Shown here: positions 37,273 through 50,305 of the stretch, in pieces
Layout of the letters: every line of letters starts with the position of its first letter
Position numbering within the stretch: the stretch's first letter is position 1
The notes under the pieces: model-generated
Databases searched by the model: none
Seen by the model: the letters and a program-made list of their open reading frames with translations, nothing else
What the model was told of the DNA's origin: nothing
Translations under genes and position numbers: made by a program
DNA from: Hypomesus transpacificus
Lineage: Eukaryota > Chordata > Actinopteri > Osmeriformes > Osmeridae
Length of the DNA stretch: 64,000 bases
Direction of reading: 5' to 3'
NCBI RefSeq assembly: GCF_021917145.1
Contig: NW_025813698.1
Location: 286,501 to 350,500, forward strand

Positions 37273-38905
37273 CTACATAACCATGTACGAGTAAGAGAGA
37301 GAGAGACAGGACAAGACAGACAGAGGTTAGGGCTTGGTAGTTGCCAGCAGCATATGGACAAAATGCAAACTGATGATTTGTATACAGGTCCACTGTTTTT
37401 AGCCAATTGTGCCAAAATCCACCAACAATATAATAAAGACAATCAAGGATTTGGAGAAGTTGAACATTGAAATGTGTTGTTGTTTTTGCCATTCATATTA
37501 ACTCTAGACTAGAGAGACTTAGTCATTAATGCACTGTAGTCATGGGAGAAAGCACCAAAATAATGTAAATCTTATTGCACTTTCTAAGCATTTTGTCTTC
37601 CAATATCAAGTTAAAGACCTTTACAGCCATAGCCAACAACACAAACTATGAACCTTGTTTGAGCAAATTAGTACATGAATTGTGTCCTCAACATAAATGA
37701 GTCCTCCCTTAAAAGTCATGAAATACTTTTTCCTTGAATATCTGGGTTTGAATCAAAGAATCAGCCCGATCATCCACCCCAGTAATATGAAACCATAAAT
37801 GTCTGCTCAAGCCAAGGCAAAAGTCAACTCTGGGGGATTTAGAAAAGAGAACATTTATCACCAAAAGCGATTCATCAGTAGTCACCAAGGCCGAACTGTA
37901 TTAATCGATGAGACACATCAATAAACCAGGGGTAGAAGACGTGGGTATTGCTACAGACACCATTTTATCATTCCCCTTCCATTGCCACCAACTATTCCTG
38001 TAACAAGAAAACGTATTAAGCACTGATGCCTCTCAGGGAACAAACTGACTACATTTGTTTAGCATACTATTGTTGTCTGGCTCAATGTAGGGGGTAATAT
38101 ATAGCAATAGCCTTGTAACGGTAGAAAAATCCCATTGTTGATGTTGTTAAGGTACAGATTCTTGTCTGTTCCTCAAAACCTAGAACTGCTTCAAAAAGCT
38201 AAAAGCCACGGGTTTTCTGTATATATTGTTACTGCTTATAGAAATGTAAAGTATGGTTAGAGAATAAAAACATAGAATACAATGGAGCACCATTGCGTCA
38301 CACCCTATAGGTTTCAGTTGTAAGTGATTGTGACAGGGCCAACTGGAAATGTTTCTTCAATATCGACACTCTTCCTAACTTGACATTGTCCTAAGTAGTA
38401 GAATCATACAGTGGAACATCAATGACATTGATTGAGGATGTAATACTCAGACAGGCTAAAGCCTGTGGTACTGTAGGACTCACACTGTTGGGCCTCAGCA
38501 ACAGTGGTTTAGGTCTATCGGGATTCAAAGACCCCAAGGCTTTGTCTATATTTAGAGTGCTATCTTGCCTTGGCTGCCCTGGAACACTGGAGCTCCCAAA
38601 GATAAGAACAAACAAGAGAGGAGCACCATAATAGGTGCTCTGACCTATCATCTTACATGAAACACAGAGATGCTCTTGAATTATACAGCAACATCTACAA
38701 TTGGTTTTTGTGAGCCATGATGATCCACCACAACAGCGTTCCAGGAGTTGTAAAGAGCCTTTCAGGACAGGGTGACATGTTTGTTAGTTGAGGTCATAAA
38801 TCAAAACTGTCCTTATAACTGTGAAAAAAAGAGAATTGCTTTGAAAAAGCAGAGAAGAGACTTGAAATAATCTTCTGTGATTGATTGCTTTGGGTCCTTG
38901 GTTGA

Positions 38906-38951
38906 AATACAACGTCATATGAAAACTGAATACAACGTCATATGAAAACTG
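38906..38951. repeat. 23-bp unit duplicated in tandem
   Basis: AATACAACGTCATATGAAAA followed by CTG occurs twice without mismatch, head-to-tail (38906-38928, 38929-38951). Each unit contains ACGTCAT, a CRE/ATF half-site-like motif, in the rab3a 5' intron. Confidence 0.8.
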
Positions 38952-39274
38952 AAGTATCAGTGTGACATATACAAAGAAGTCCCGTTTCTTACTATCAACC
39001 TTTCACAACACTATATACTTATTCAGGACTAGCTATGACATCAGCCTTCCCTGCCTATGTATTCAAGCTAGTCTGACACACCTACGACAGAGGTGTGATG
39101 TCAGTCAGACTAAAAGCAGTGGGTCAGACACTTTTGATTAGTCTTTTGGAAAGCTCTCTGTTGGCTGTTGACTGATAATCCAGGATTTAGGCCTGGATCA
39201 TCCGATAAAGCTGAGGAGCCAGACCAAATCCTAATCTAACACCCTGATTTAAGATAGGCCTATGCCATACAGCA

Positions 39275-39432
39275 GCCTTTCTCAATCCTAGTCCTTGGGA
39301 CCCCCTGTCCTGCATGTTTTAGATGTTTTCCTTCTCTAACACACCTGATTCACAAGGAATGGGTTGTTATCAGGCTTTAGCTGAGTTTGATAAGGACCAA
39401 TTCATTTGAATCAGGTATGTCGGACACTTGGG
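39275..39432. repeat. Dispersed fish repeat with imperfect dyad
   Basis: Contains CTCAATCCTAGTCCTTGGGACC, CTAACACACCTGATTCA and, inverted, TTGAATCAGGTATGTCGGAC. This paired arrangement around a central segment is typical of a short palindromic DNA-transposon relic common in teleosts. Family not assigned. Confidence 0.4.
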
Positions 39433-41304
39433 ATCCTGACACACAGTATACCAGGACAATTTGGACTAGATTAGAACTTTGTAAAGACATTTCCCTATCA
39501 CAACTTTCTTTGCTTAACCCTGAACTTTGATGGTTAACATATTTGATACTGAGCTCTTTCTACAAACAAATCACCAAAATGAATATCAATCCTCAGACGA
39601 CCTACTTTCTAAAGAGATGTAAAGGCTTGCTAGGTTGATATAATTATCAACACATGACAGTTGTCCTATATGTCAAACCGCATGGCCTACAGCAAATGAA
39701 TCCCCTTTAACGTAAATTAATGTCATAATATATTGTCAGCAAGATAGCTGTACAATCTAACTTCCACTTGGCGGAAAAGTAGATAAAGGGGAAAAATGAA
39801 ACAACAAAGTATTCATGAAGTTGAACACATGCTCTCACAATACCAAATAATATCCCAAATTCATGGTCTGCAGTATGGCAAGGTGGTAAAAGATTACCTT
39901 AAAGGTCTTTCTTCTATAGGAGAAGAGGCAGATGAGATGGAGTTAAGTATAGCACACCCTCTTTGTAAATTAAAAAGCATACGCTAATGGCGGCTTTCCA
40001 GTCTCTAAATGCAAGTTGGAAATGAACTGACAGAGGTTGTTTCTGTCTGTTTTGTTTATTGGATAGAAATAGTATTCTGCTGCAGTGTGGCTTGATGGAT
40101 AGGGTGTACAAGCAGAACTGGCCATAGCAGCTGTCATTAAACATTTAAGATGCTTTGTCACTTTTCTGGTGGTACTTACCCTTGAAGTTGAACATGAGAG
40201 TATTGGAAGTAAATACTGTATTGGCAAACAGCATTTACATTTATGCATGTACAGCCTATTTAAAAATCAACTATATTAGGAAATGCAGCAATGCAGTCCT
40301 TCTTCTGCGCTGAATATGCACTACACCACCGCAAAAGATATGGTTTAGAATCTAGATCAAGATAGCTCAACACAGTCTGACAGCCATGGTGTTTGAGAAA
40401 TGTTTGAGTCACAGGACAAACATAACTTACTCTAGTCAGAAGTGTGGACCAAAGGCTGTGCCTAATGATATTAAGGAATGAATGAGTTATGAGGAATGTG
40501 TTTACAATGCAGCCTCATACGCCCAGATAGGTGATACCACTAGGTGACGAGGTGAGCTGACTCCAAACGGGGTGTGTGGACTGTTCTGATTGGTATGCCT
40601 TAAGACTATTGACCAAGTACCGGGTGCCATATTACACATGAGTCTCCTTCCTCTCCTCTTTCTCACGCACGCACGCGCACGCACGCACGTTCTCTTTTAC
40701 ACTCGCGCAAACATTGCAATGCTGTTTTGATGTAGTCCCTCATTGATTAATAAACATAGGACCTGGATTGTAACGTACTGTGAGGGACATTCTACATGAT
40801 CAGCAAGCGACCAATACGCATTTAGTGTCTCAGCACATGCACAATGTTGTATATCCATCACGTAGGCCTAATAGTTCGATTATAAATTGCGATTGTAAAA
40901 CTACAGCTTAATGTTAATTATCTTAATACAATCCGCACATATGTTGGTTACATTGGGCTTTTAGAACGATCCAGATGTCACGGTTTCAGTGTAACCAAAC
41001 GTCTTGCTGTTTCGACAAGGCATTGGCCTTATGCCTATGATGCTATAAATACCACACCGAAAGCAGTTTCTCGCCCAATCCACAGGGTATGATACATAGA
41101 CTGATACATTTTGCCCAATAATTGGTCGAATCTTTTATCTCCAAATAAAGCATCTGTGTCAAATGAAGGTTATTGTTATCTCAATGTTGTTTTTCATTCG
41201 CGTAGCCTAGGCCTATCTACCAAAATTCTACTATCAAGCAGCAGTATCGCATAACCTATATGACGTGATGAAAATGATAAAATAAGATCTAGGCAACATC
41301 TTAC

Positions 41305-41410
41305 CTTTAAACGCTTTCTGTTCAGCTATTATTGCACCAGTATAGAACCGCGTTCAGCACCTGCAGAAAGACTAACGTCACTTGACTGACAGTTGACGAC
41401 TGAAAATGGG
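41305..41410 (-). other. Probable untranslated first exon and promoter of rab3a
   Basis: The minus strand reads AAAG then GTAAGATG at 41305/41304, a good donor that pairs with the acceptor abutting the rab3a ATG. A CRE-like TAACGTCA lies at 41373-41380. The exon start is not defined by sequence. Confidence 0.4.
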
Positions 41411-42655
41411 CGGGCTCTATTGTTGGCTTCGTTGATTGATATTTTAACGAACTAATCCGGGGCTACGCTTTAACATTCGTCATGAAATATTGAAGATGGG
41501 TTTACCACCGTGGCATTCAATATTTATCATCCCGGCTTGAGCTTTTCTATAATGTATTAGAATGGAGTATCAGGAAATGCTCAATCAAATGGTCGTGCTC
41601 TTCAATTTGCAATAGTTTCTTAATTAACGGTGTCTTAATTTTCCTACAGTTCTAAGCTAGGCCTAATAAAAATAGTTTAGCTAGTAATAGCTAACTTGAG
41701 GCTTAGGCTATAGCGTAAAATTCTTAGTAGGCCTACTGTAGCGAATACTCAACCCTACGACATTATATAGCTATATTATTAGTCTGGGATGAAATAGCCA
41801 ACTACAGTAACCAACGAATTTATAAACGTTATTTTCAGTCATAGACTAATTTATAGCAAAAAACTACGCTTTAATGGGTTTAATGTTTTACACGAAAAAA
41901 TATGCCAAAATATCGTCAAATGCGCGAATGCACCATGCGATAATCTCCCACACAGTAGATGGCAGTACATATTTTTATTGTGGCAATTAATTGTTTTCCT
42001 GTCCAGTCTTATGTATTTTTGTCGATTGCACGCATGCTGGTAGCCGGTGGAAACATTGAATTGACAGTAGCCTACAGTAACCTACACCTTGGAGAAAGAT
42101 ATACCGGACAAGTCGTTTTGTTATTTGTAATTGTAGCCTGATGTTCACCAGACACATGCTACGTGACGATTTGTGTCATCGGTAGATGAACCCTGTAATT
42201 CGGCTAGCCAAGACTAGGTATTTTATTAGTCAGCTTCTATAGCTGCACTATCATCGGCTGCTGCTATCAAGTGCTAGCTAGCGGCGCTACCTAGCACTAA
42301 ATTAGTGACTAATACTAATAGCGCTAGTAGTGCTCTAACATCAACGAGACTTTGAACTGTTAGCTAGTCTAACTGACTTGATCCTACTGATTAGCTAACT
42401 TAACTACTGTAGCTGGACTTCAGTTTGCTTCATTATCATGAAACAGTATATATCGACGTATTATAATGCTAACATAAGCTAACTAGCTGTCAAAGAGACT
42501 TTGACCCAGACCTGTCGAAATTTGTACCTAGCTAGCTACACCATGCAAACTACAAGTCAATAGCTGGATAGCTCTTAACTGTGCTGAAATTACCAAGCCA
42601 AGGCTAGTCAGAGTCGTGACTGTTGCGTGCAGGCTGCAGCAAAACAAGGAGAATC
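41411..42655. other. Intergenic gap rab3a-mpv17l2, divergent
   Basis: No conserved exon seen. The interval separates two divergent transcripts; its right part (from about 42.3 kb) probably holds the mpv17l2 promoter and 5' UTR. Confidence 0.4.
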
Positions 42656-44473
42656 ATGATTCCTCGGCCGAGTAAAGAGTTTTTTGTTCGGATGTCCTTC
42701 TACTGGAAACCACTGTTCCGTGGAAGGTTTCTTATCCTAACGAACACTTTCAGCGGGGGTGGTATGCTGGCCCTTGGAGACATTTTACAGCAAACCAGGG
42801 AGAAACAAAGAGACCCTGAGAGAATTCGGGACTGGAGTAGAACAGGTAAAAAAAGCTTCACTTAAAACGTAGGTGTTTTACAGGAAGACAATTGTTAAAA
42901 AATAAAATGTTTAATCTTACAGGTCGCATGTTTGCCGTTGGGTGCTCCATGGGACCTGTACTGCACTACTGGTATTCCTGGTTGGACAAGATCTACGTTG
43001 GCAAAGCTATACGAACAGTTGGGAAGAAAGTGTTGGTGGACCAACTGATTGCATCTCCAACCCTTGGTGCTTGGTACTTTGTAGGTGAGTCCCTGAAATT
43101 CCTTCCTCTATGCCCAACCAGGGTTTTTTTTCCCGGTTAGCTGTTGAAGGCTAACATGAAAGCACTGTGTGCGTATGGAGCCAAAGGTTAATTGCCTCAA
43201 GACGCAAGTGAAGTTAAGAGATGGATTTTTTGTGCGTCAATGCCAGAGATTTGAGAAGGTCAAAGGTTGTTCTATGTTGCATGAAATAAAACATAGGTTA
43301 TGAGCAATGTGTGCCAAACCCTGACACTACTTTTAGACTGGGTGATACACAGAAAATGTTGCTACAATTATGACATGGAAGCATGTGGCAGGTGTAACTT
43401 GTAACCATAATGAGTAGTTGAAACTTGTCTGTTCCAGGGATGTCAGTAATAGAAGGACACACAGCAACTAAAGGCTGGGAGGAATTCAAAGACAAATTCT
43501 GGGAGTTCATTAAGGTAAACCCACATGCTGAAGAAGAATGTTATGTAGGATACAGAAAGAAGTTCAAGACTGGTATTTTATTAGGATGGCGGTCAGGTCA
43601 TTTCAAGATTTTTATTGTCATGTATACGGTTTGACAGAGTTAGTCCGTACGATTAAATTATTATAGTGCAATGTCCTCCTTCCACATAATTACAACAAAA
43701 ACACAAAAAAGAGAGAAAAATATATAAATATACAGTCAGAATAAAATACATTAAAATAAGGTACATAAACAAAATGACAGTTTCCTGAGTGTTAAAGTGC
43801 ACAATCTGATGGTACCTGATGGTAATCTATGTTTGTTATTTCTCCCTATAGGCTGACTGGTGTGTCTGGCCTGCTGCACAGATGATAAACTTCTATTTTC
43901 TCTCACCCAAATTCCGGGTCCTCTATGTGAACACAATCACCTTAGGTTGGGACACCTACCTCTCCTACCTCAAACACAGAGTAAGTTGCAATCGCCAATA
44001 TTTGACTTTTTCCCTTAGTTCTCCAGATGCAGGTGAGGCCTCCTTGCAGACTACTTCATCCATTTTTAAAATTTTATTTAGAAAATGTTTTTCATTTTAC
44101 TGCGTTAATGGATAGGGACAGATAGAGACACAGGAAAGGCAGGGAGAGAGAGAGATAACATGAAGGAAATGGCCCAGGCTGGAATTGGAACCCGGGCTCA
44201 TGTACTAAAGCTTCAATCTATGTGGTATGCATTTTGTACATGCAAGTTGCTTTGGATAAAAGTATCTGCTAAATGGAAACAAAAGTTAAGAATAAAATGG
44301 TACTTTTATTAGGCAGTTGATTCTAATGTGTGTTTCTGTATGTTGAAACTCTGTTGGTCCGTTGACAGGATGATGGACAACCAGGAAAGGTCTCAGACAT
44401 GGGTCTCATGGAGGTGACGCAGGAGGTTGTTGGGTCACCACCTCCCCCCAAACCTCTAGAGGAGAGTGTGTGA
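42656..44473 (+). CDS. mpv17l2: Mpv17-like protein 2 (mitochondrial inner membrane)
   Basis: Member of the Mpv17/PMP22 family; human MPV17L2 is an inner mitochondrial membrane protein linked to mitoribosome assembly. Five coding exons: 42656-42845, 42923-43084, 43438-43514, 43852-43980, 44369-44473. Total 663 nt, giving 220 aa (human about 206). Family hallmarks are [13 protein letters not shown] near residues 35-47, [12 protein letters not shown], and the C-terminal signature [20 protein letters not shown] followed by VLYVN. Four hydrophobic segments are expected. The tail is charged and proline-rich ([12 protein letters not shown]). The start [10 protein letters not shown] has no competing upstream in-frame ATG of note. 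Confidence 0.96.
43604..43740 (-). repeat. LINE-tail-like repeat in mpv17l2 intron 3
   Basis: Read on the minus strand the segment ends CATGACAATAAAAATCTTGA, a tail of the type seen at many teleost LINE 3' ends and similar to the fragment in ddx49 intron 6. Fragmentary. Confidence 0.35.
44085..44235. repeat. Dispersed repeat, family B copy 2 (mpv17l2 intron 4)
   Basis: GACACAGGAAAGGCAGGGAG, then a GGCCCAGGCTGGAATTGGAA block with CCCGGGCTC. Same motif order as 11035-11175. It is followed at 44225-44275 by TTGCTTTGGATAAAAGTATC, a common fish SINE/LINE tail. Confidence 0.45.
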
Positions 44474-45644
44474 AAGTCCTACAACAAAAACTCCAAAGTT
44501 CTATTTGGGATTTTCTTTTCCTGGAACAGTTTTCCCTTGCATGGGTATACTTTCAATTGGTTAATATGATATTTATTTTTACATGTACATTTAATCCCAA
44601 ACTGTTGTCCAACACCTTTTAAAATCAGGGATCAAATGCTTGTCATGCTGCCTCTTAGACTGACCACAACATGGAGAATGATCATACATATCAATGACAT
44701 TGGTTCTTTATTTAATCATTACTTCTGTCAAACTATAATCAGCTGATTTTTACAGTATGATATTCAATCTTGCCTTACAATGTGGTCCTTACCTGTTACA
44801 TTCTGTCACTGTGCCAAATATTCACTCCCTTTTTTTATAGGGTCTCTTTTTGAATATGTTTGACTAAAATATTTATAATTTATTTAACATCGGCTTGAAA
44901 GTGACACTCTTGAAACATAAGTTTTGGGTGTTTTTAGAATTGATAAGACTTGACTTAATGCATCTGTTTTCTTTATAGGTTACATTTGTAAACTTGAGCA
45001 ATTAAAGTAACGCACATAATGTATATAACAATGTTGATTAATCAAAATATGTATTATTTTGGACATAAAGAATACCTTTTAGAAAAACATGAATTATGAA
45101 ATGCTTTTCCATGTACTGCTCTTCTTTTTTTGAAAAAAGTCAGAAACATTTGTGAGAATTCAATTCTTAACATAATCTTCTAAATATGTTTTAATTAAAC
45201 ATGCCTAAAAATCTAATCTGTTTGGTATACACTTAGCAAGTGATAAGATCCAATAATGTATTTTTCTTCCAACCTGAATTTAGTTGAGCAATACTGTGTA
45301 TAAACATATAGATGATTAAGATGTACACTGATAAAAACAAATTAAATTATGATTAAATGGAAATGTACATGGTGGTACCACAAACAAGCCTCACAGGTTT
45401 TCCTTTCTTTTCTATGAGAATGTGTTAACTTCTGTTATTTCTACTGTTAGTTATAGCCAAGTTATAAGCAGGCCTTTTAATGGTTGAACAAATATTCCTG
45501 TTCAAACAGTGACTAACCAGATCCATTTGATAGGGACCATTGAAAGGTGCACACCTACTTGGTCATTTAGCAATATCCTGCTCTCAAGGATGTAGTGTGT
45601 GTGTGTTGAGGAAATGACCACAAGTTCTTTACCTGTAATTCAAC
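44474..45644 (+). other. mpv17l2 3' UTR and short intergenic gap
   Basis: AT-rich, no coding exon recognised. An ATTAAA variant poly(A) signal occurs near 45002; the rest is a spacer to the next plus-strand gene. Confidence 0.4.
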
Positions 45645-47304
45645 ATGGCGGCAACAAGACACCTAACTATACTCATATCCATATTAACATTAGCAGGCGC
45701 TGCTGGTAAGTAAACATTTAATATATACAATGTATTATTTTGAGACTGACAGTTTTATACAAAGTTTTGTTAATTCTGCACAAAATATTAGAAGCAAATC
45801 TGTAGGCAGTTGGGCTCAAGTCAAAACAGTTGGAAGAATGTTACTATCTGCCTGTCTCAAAGAGAAAGAACTATTTAACATCAAAGCATGTGTTTTGCAA
45901 CAAATAAAGCAAAAATGAGTGAGATTCCGATATGTTATCAGTAATGACCTAGTTAGACATTATAAATACGAGTTGTGTTATATATTTTAAGTGTCATTAA
46001 AGCACTAAAAGAAGCAGACAGTACATTGGATGAAAGTGTTACTAATTAAATACATGTGAATGTAACTCCATTGATGTTTGCTAACAATTTGCATTGTGAG
46101 TGAACAGAATGCTAATGATGGGTTTCTTATTTCCAAATAGATAAAGAAATCACTTCACCTCCAACCACCACTTCAAGTCTCACTACAACACCTGACAGTG
46201 CAACCCCCCAGAATACTCCCATGAAATCAACCACTTTAGATAACACCAAATCATCTGTTATTACTGCAACGGCCACCACCATTATAAGCACCATGACAAA
46301 AGATGTAACCTCAGCAATGCACAATGAATCTACTACAGGGCCGGCCCCTATGACAAATGCATTCAGCACATTACAAGCAGATGACAGTACCAACATCACT
46401 ACTACACAGACAGTGACAGATTTGAAAACCACTGCGAGTGAGACTTTAAATACGACTACCTACAATTTAACTACTCTAAATTCTGCAAAGACAGATATTA
46501 CCATTACCACCCAAGGAAAGATAAGCACAACCACAGGTGGGTATGCAAACCAAGGATATGTCATGGATTATTACATCTATTAAAGATCTATACAATTATT
46601 TGTATGTTGTAAACTGTATGTTCAATTCCATTTCATAATGCAATTCTTATAAAGTCTATGAAATGTGTTCAGTTATAGATGCTGATGTTTAAACACATGG
46701 CCATCAACATTCCCCACTGCTTTTTTTTCACATAGCTCTTCAAGCAAATGGAAAGAATGATTTATCAAGGAATCCAGGCCTTGTGGCGGTCCTCTGCATT
46801 TTCTGCATAGTTCTGGGGCTTCTGGTGGTGGTTGCCCTGACAAAGGTTATCAGTTCCAAAAGAAATAAGTTTGAGAGGCTAGAGGATGTGCCAATGGTGA
46901 GGTTTTTTATTTATTTACCAAGCAAATGTTAAAGTGTGTTTACAGCTATATTGTTTTTTAATGTTTATTTTCAACTATGTTTATTTATGGTTGTGATTGA
47001 GCGGATGTAATCATAAATAGGGAACCAATCTCATAGCTGGACAAGCCTACATGACTGAAACATACATTCTTAAAGCAGTGATTATACACACTACTAACAA
47101 TTGGTTCTTGAAACAATTTTCACATTCCCTTAATCCATTCATTTAGTCTTGATATACTCAAACGCAGTGTCACTGGAAATTATGCTTTATATAAATTACT
47201 TCTCACCAATACCTTCCAACAGAGGATTCTAACACATTTTGTATTTGTTTCCTCTTCAGGGCAAAATGAATGAAGAGTCTCCATTTGCTCAATATTCAAA
47301 ATAA
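45645..47304 (+). CDS. Thr/Ser-rich mucin-like single-pass membrane protein
   Basis: Not firmly recognised. Four coding exons: 45645-45705, 46141-46536, 46736-46896, 47260-47304, sum 663 nt, 220 aa. All introns are GT-AG and every junction preserves frame. Residues 1-20 (MAATRHLTILISILTLAGAA) form a signal peptide encoded by exon 1. Residues 21-152 are a low-complexity Thr/Ser/Ala ectodomain with several N-glycosylation sequons (HNES, TNIT, LNTT, YNLT) and dense O-glycosylation potential. Exon 3 encodes a transmembrane helix at about 167-188 (GLVAVLCIFCIVLGLLVVVAL) followed by a basic stop-transfer KVISSKRNKFERLEDVPM. Exon 4 gives a short acidic tail ending ESPFAQYSK. A poly(A) signal is at 47583-47588. 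By position it may correspond to a poorly conserved mammalian gene near RAB3A/PDE4C (CIST1 is one guess from memory), unproven. Confidence 0.75.
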
Positions 47305-50300
47305 TTCCGGAGGATTCTACTGTACCCTCTTTAAACTGGGGTTTGATTATAAACCATTTTTAATAAGCCACAATTAAGTGTGTAGCCACTAAACACCCAC
47401 ACTGTATTAATTATGCAGGTTGGTTATCAGAACAGAGCTAAAAGTTAAAAGTGCCTTTCTTTCTCCTTAAACATTCCTATACTTGCTAAAACTATTAAAA
47501 TATGAGATTTTTATCAACAGAAAATCAATACTGAAATGCAACAACCATTTCCACGCTTATGCAAAAAAAATCTCAAAGCCTGAATAAAAGAACCACACCT
47601 GGTCCAGTAGGCCAGTAGGCCAGTAAAAAGTGTCCTTGTTTCTTGTCCCCGGTCTAAAACGCAAAGCTGCTACACAAAACGTAGCGTATGCTATCTTCAA
47701 CTGACAATCAATGGAATTTGAAGACAACCCACAAGCCTACAGAAATGCATTTTAGCAGCACCACGGTGTCTTTCAATACTTTTCACATGAGGAACAAGTT
47801 TTAGCCTACAATTGGCCTCCAGCTGCACTCCTCGCCACGCACAGTGAGTCTGTGTTGCATCTCCATTCGACAGAAAGCCGGTGTGTCCCGCTTTGTTGCA
47901 CGCGTCCATTGTTTACATCTACTGACGTTTCCTGGCATGTGACTCGTGAACGTCATTTACAACTTACAGCGGCAACATACAGTTTGAAGTCTAAAAGTTA
48001 AAGCAATAAAATGTTGCTTGATAAATACAACGTCCTCCGTGGTAAAACAGTCATACGTATTGCTTTTTCATAATTGAACCAAGGAACGTTTCCAGCACTG
48101 AAAAATCAAGAACTGGACGAACTGAATTAAGGCAAGTAACTTTTTAAATACGCAGCGCAATACTCGTGTAGTTTATCTGATTGCTCAAACGTGGTTTTAA
48201 GTCCTGAGTTTGTGAGTGTAGGCTATTGGCCTATCTTCAAAGACAATTGATTTACACACTTTTTTTATTGATATTAAACGTATCAAAGTTAGGCTAACTG
48301 TTATCAGTTACGATAATTGTTAGCCCAGTTGTGTTTATGGCAAGCCTATAGGCTTATCCAAACTATACAGTACATAGCTAACAAATAGCGAATTAAAACG
48401 TGTTTTAAATGTTTATCTCAGTGTTTCCTGTGGCACAATTCTATGCCGAAGTATTCCATTTGCCAAAAATAGTGTAGGCATGTTGGAGTGTGTACTGACG
48501 TTTACTTGTTTCAGTCACTATTAAAATTCAGTGCTTAGAGTAGAGTTCAAGTCGGACCCGTTGGACCAAATTGCAGCTTTGAAGTCCAGCATGACCATTT
48601 AAATTAGGAATGCGTTTCCTGAACATATTTATACATTCCCTTAGCCGTCCCCTCCTCCCTTTTTATCTTCACTTCTTCCTTCCCTTTTAACTCTTTCTCA
48701 ATGTTGCACATACACACAATATTTAAACACAAAATGAATAATCTTTCGGCATTGTATCTAATTTAGAAACCAACTATGGCATTTATTCATGGACTATAGA
48801 TTCGGTTTCTGGTATGCCATGTGGTGTTCTGAGGTCAATGTGATGGTGGCTCCCAAGGAGTAGATTAGATTTTAGGTGATTTAAACCTTTTGTGATAAAT
48901 TGGCACACCTGGGTTATAAAGACAATACATGTCTGCAATGCATTCATGGATGGGTAACCAGCAGAGTTTAATTATAGAAATCGATATAATGAATATAGTA
49001 CTAAATTGGTCTCTTCCAACTCATGCAGTCCTCCATGATTTGATTTCCAAATGAGTCCTCTAGATGGAGTTCTTTTGCTTCACATTTGTATGTACAAATA
49101 CAAGTTTCAACTTGTCAAATATTTGACAAACATTTTGCTCTTACTTTGGCAGTTCAATGCATTTTGACTTGGTGAATCAGATCAATTACATGGCAGAAAA
49201 AAAGTCTGCCCTATAATCAGGGGACTTCCTTTTTATTATTACAATTTGTTTTTGTCTTTTACAACAAGCTGGATGACTCATTTTGAAGGTGCTGCTGTTT
49301 TATCAATATAATTCACATATCTTTCTGGCAATCTTTCTGTATTGCTGTAGGCCTATGTGTAGAGATAACCTATTGATATGGGTCAGAAACTGTAACTATG
49401 GCAACATATGTTTGTTCACATGAGTATCCCCTTACAAAGTTACCTTTACGGAGATTAGGAAAATTAGTTAGCCAGATTTATTTGTAAATGGGAGAATCAA
49501 AGTGTAGTCCAAGGTTGTTGCTGTTGCATGTCCCCATAATTATCCAACAGTTAATTACTTTAAAAGTACTACCAGTCTTGTTCAGGTGTAAACAGCATCA
49601 GGCTAGGCTACAGTTCTTAATATGTGATCGTTCTGTCTGGAAGAAGACCTCTTATCATCTTCCAAAGGTTGTACAGGGCTGTGCTGTAGGATTTTACATG
49701 CATGTCTTGTAGGCTTTGACGTACTAGTTTACGTCAATACATAGAAAACTTCAAAAGAGGCTCAAGTGTTACATTACTTTATGGCAACTGATTGGGCCAT
49801 GCAGTATTGTTAAAGAGTTTGGTTAATGTTTAAGAGACCATTACTGCCTACATTTGTCTTTGTTATCGATAGATACTGTCCTTTAAGATATTAGATCTTT
49901 TGATGCATTGATTTTATGCTTTAATTCAGCAATTGGCTTTTTGGCAGACAACAATGAGGAGCCATTGCTATGGTAACAAAAGCAAAAAGACAACCCACAT
50001 TGACAATATGATACGTATTGATTTGTGCATTGAATAAATATAGGCCCATAAAATTGTATCTTGCTGTAAAAGGCATTCCTAGTCCATATTTGACCACATC
50101 CCATCTTTTAATATTAACTTGACTCACCACACATTTTTATCAGGAATATTCTGTGATGCTTCTGGAATCATTGTTAACTTAATGTTCAGACCAATACACG
50201 TGATTCTTGTTGAGAGGAAGGAGGAAAGTGATGTTGCAGATCTAGGATCATGTAAGAGAAATGTGATAACATGACTTTTTACTCTTCTGTTTGCTTTCTC

Positions 50301-50305
50301 TGTAG
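47305..50305 (+). other. Spacer and probable far-upstream pde4 promoter region
   Basis: No coding exon recognised. AACGTCAT near 47950 and TGACGTTT near 47922 are CRE-like half sites. At 48131 the text AATTAAG/GCAAGT matches the consensus for a GC-type 5' splice donor, so an untranslated first exon could end there. The remainder is AT-rich. Confidence 0.3.

Larger units (their letters stand above)
37273..41304 (-). other. rab3a 5' intron
   Basis: No coding exon recognised. The interval runs from the acceptor directly before the rab3a ATG to a consensus donor near 41304, so it is best read as one 4-kb intron in the 5' UTR. It contains a repeat at 39278-39430 and a 23-bp tandem duplication at 38906-38951. 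Confidence 0.5.

Noticed and set aside
47697-47909. Minus-strand 70-codon frame beginning MDACNKAGHTGF
   Set aside because: Short, no family resemblance, no splice signals; it lies in a likely promoter/UTR region.
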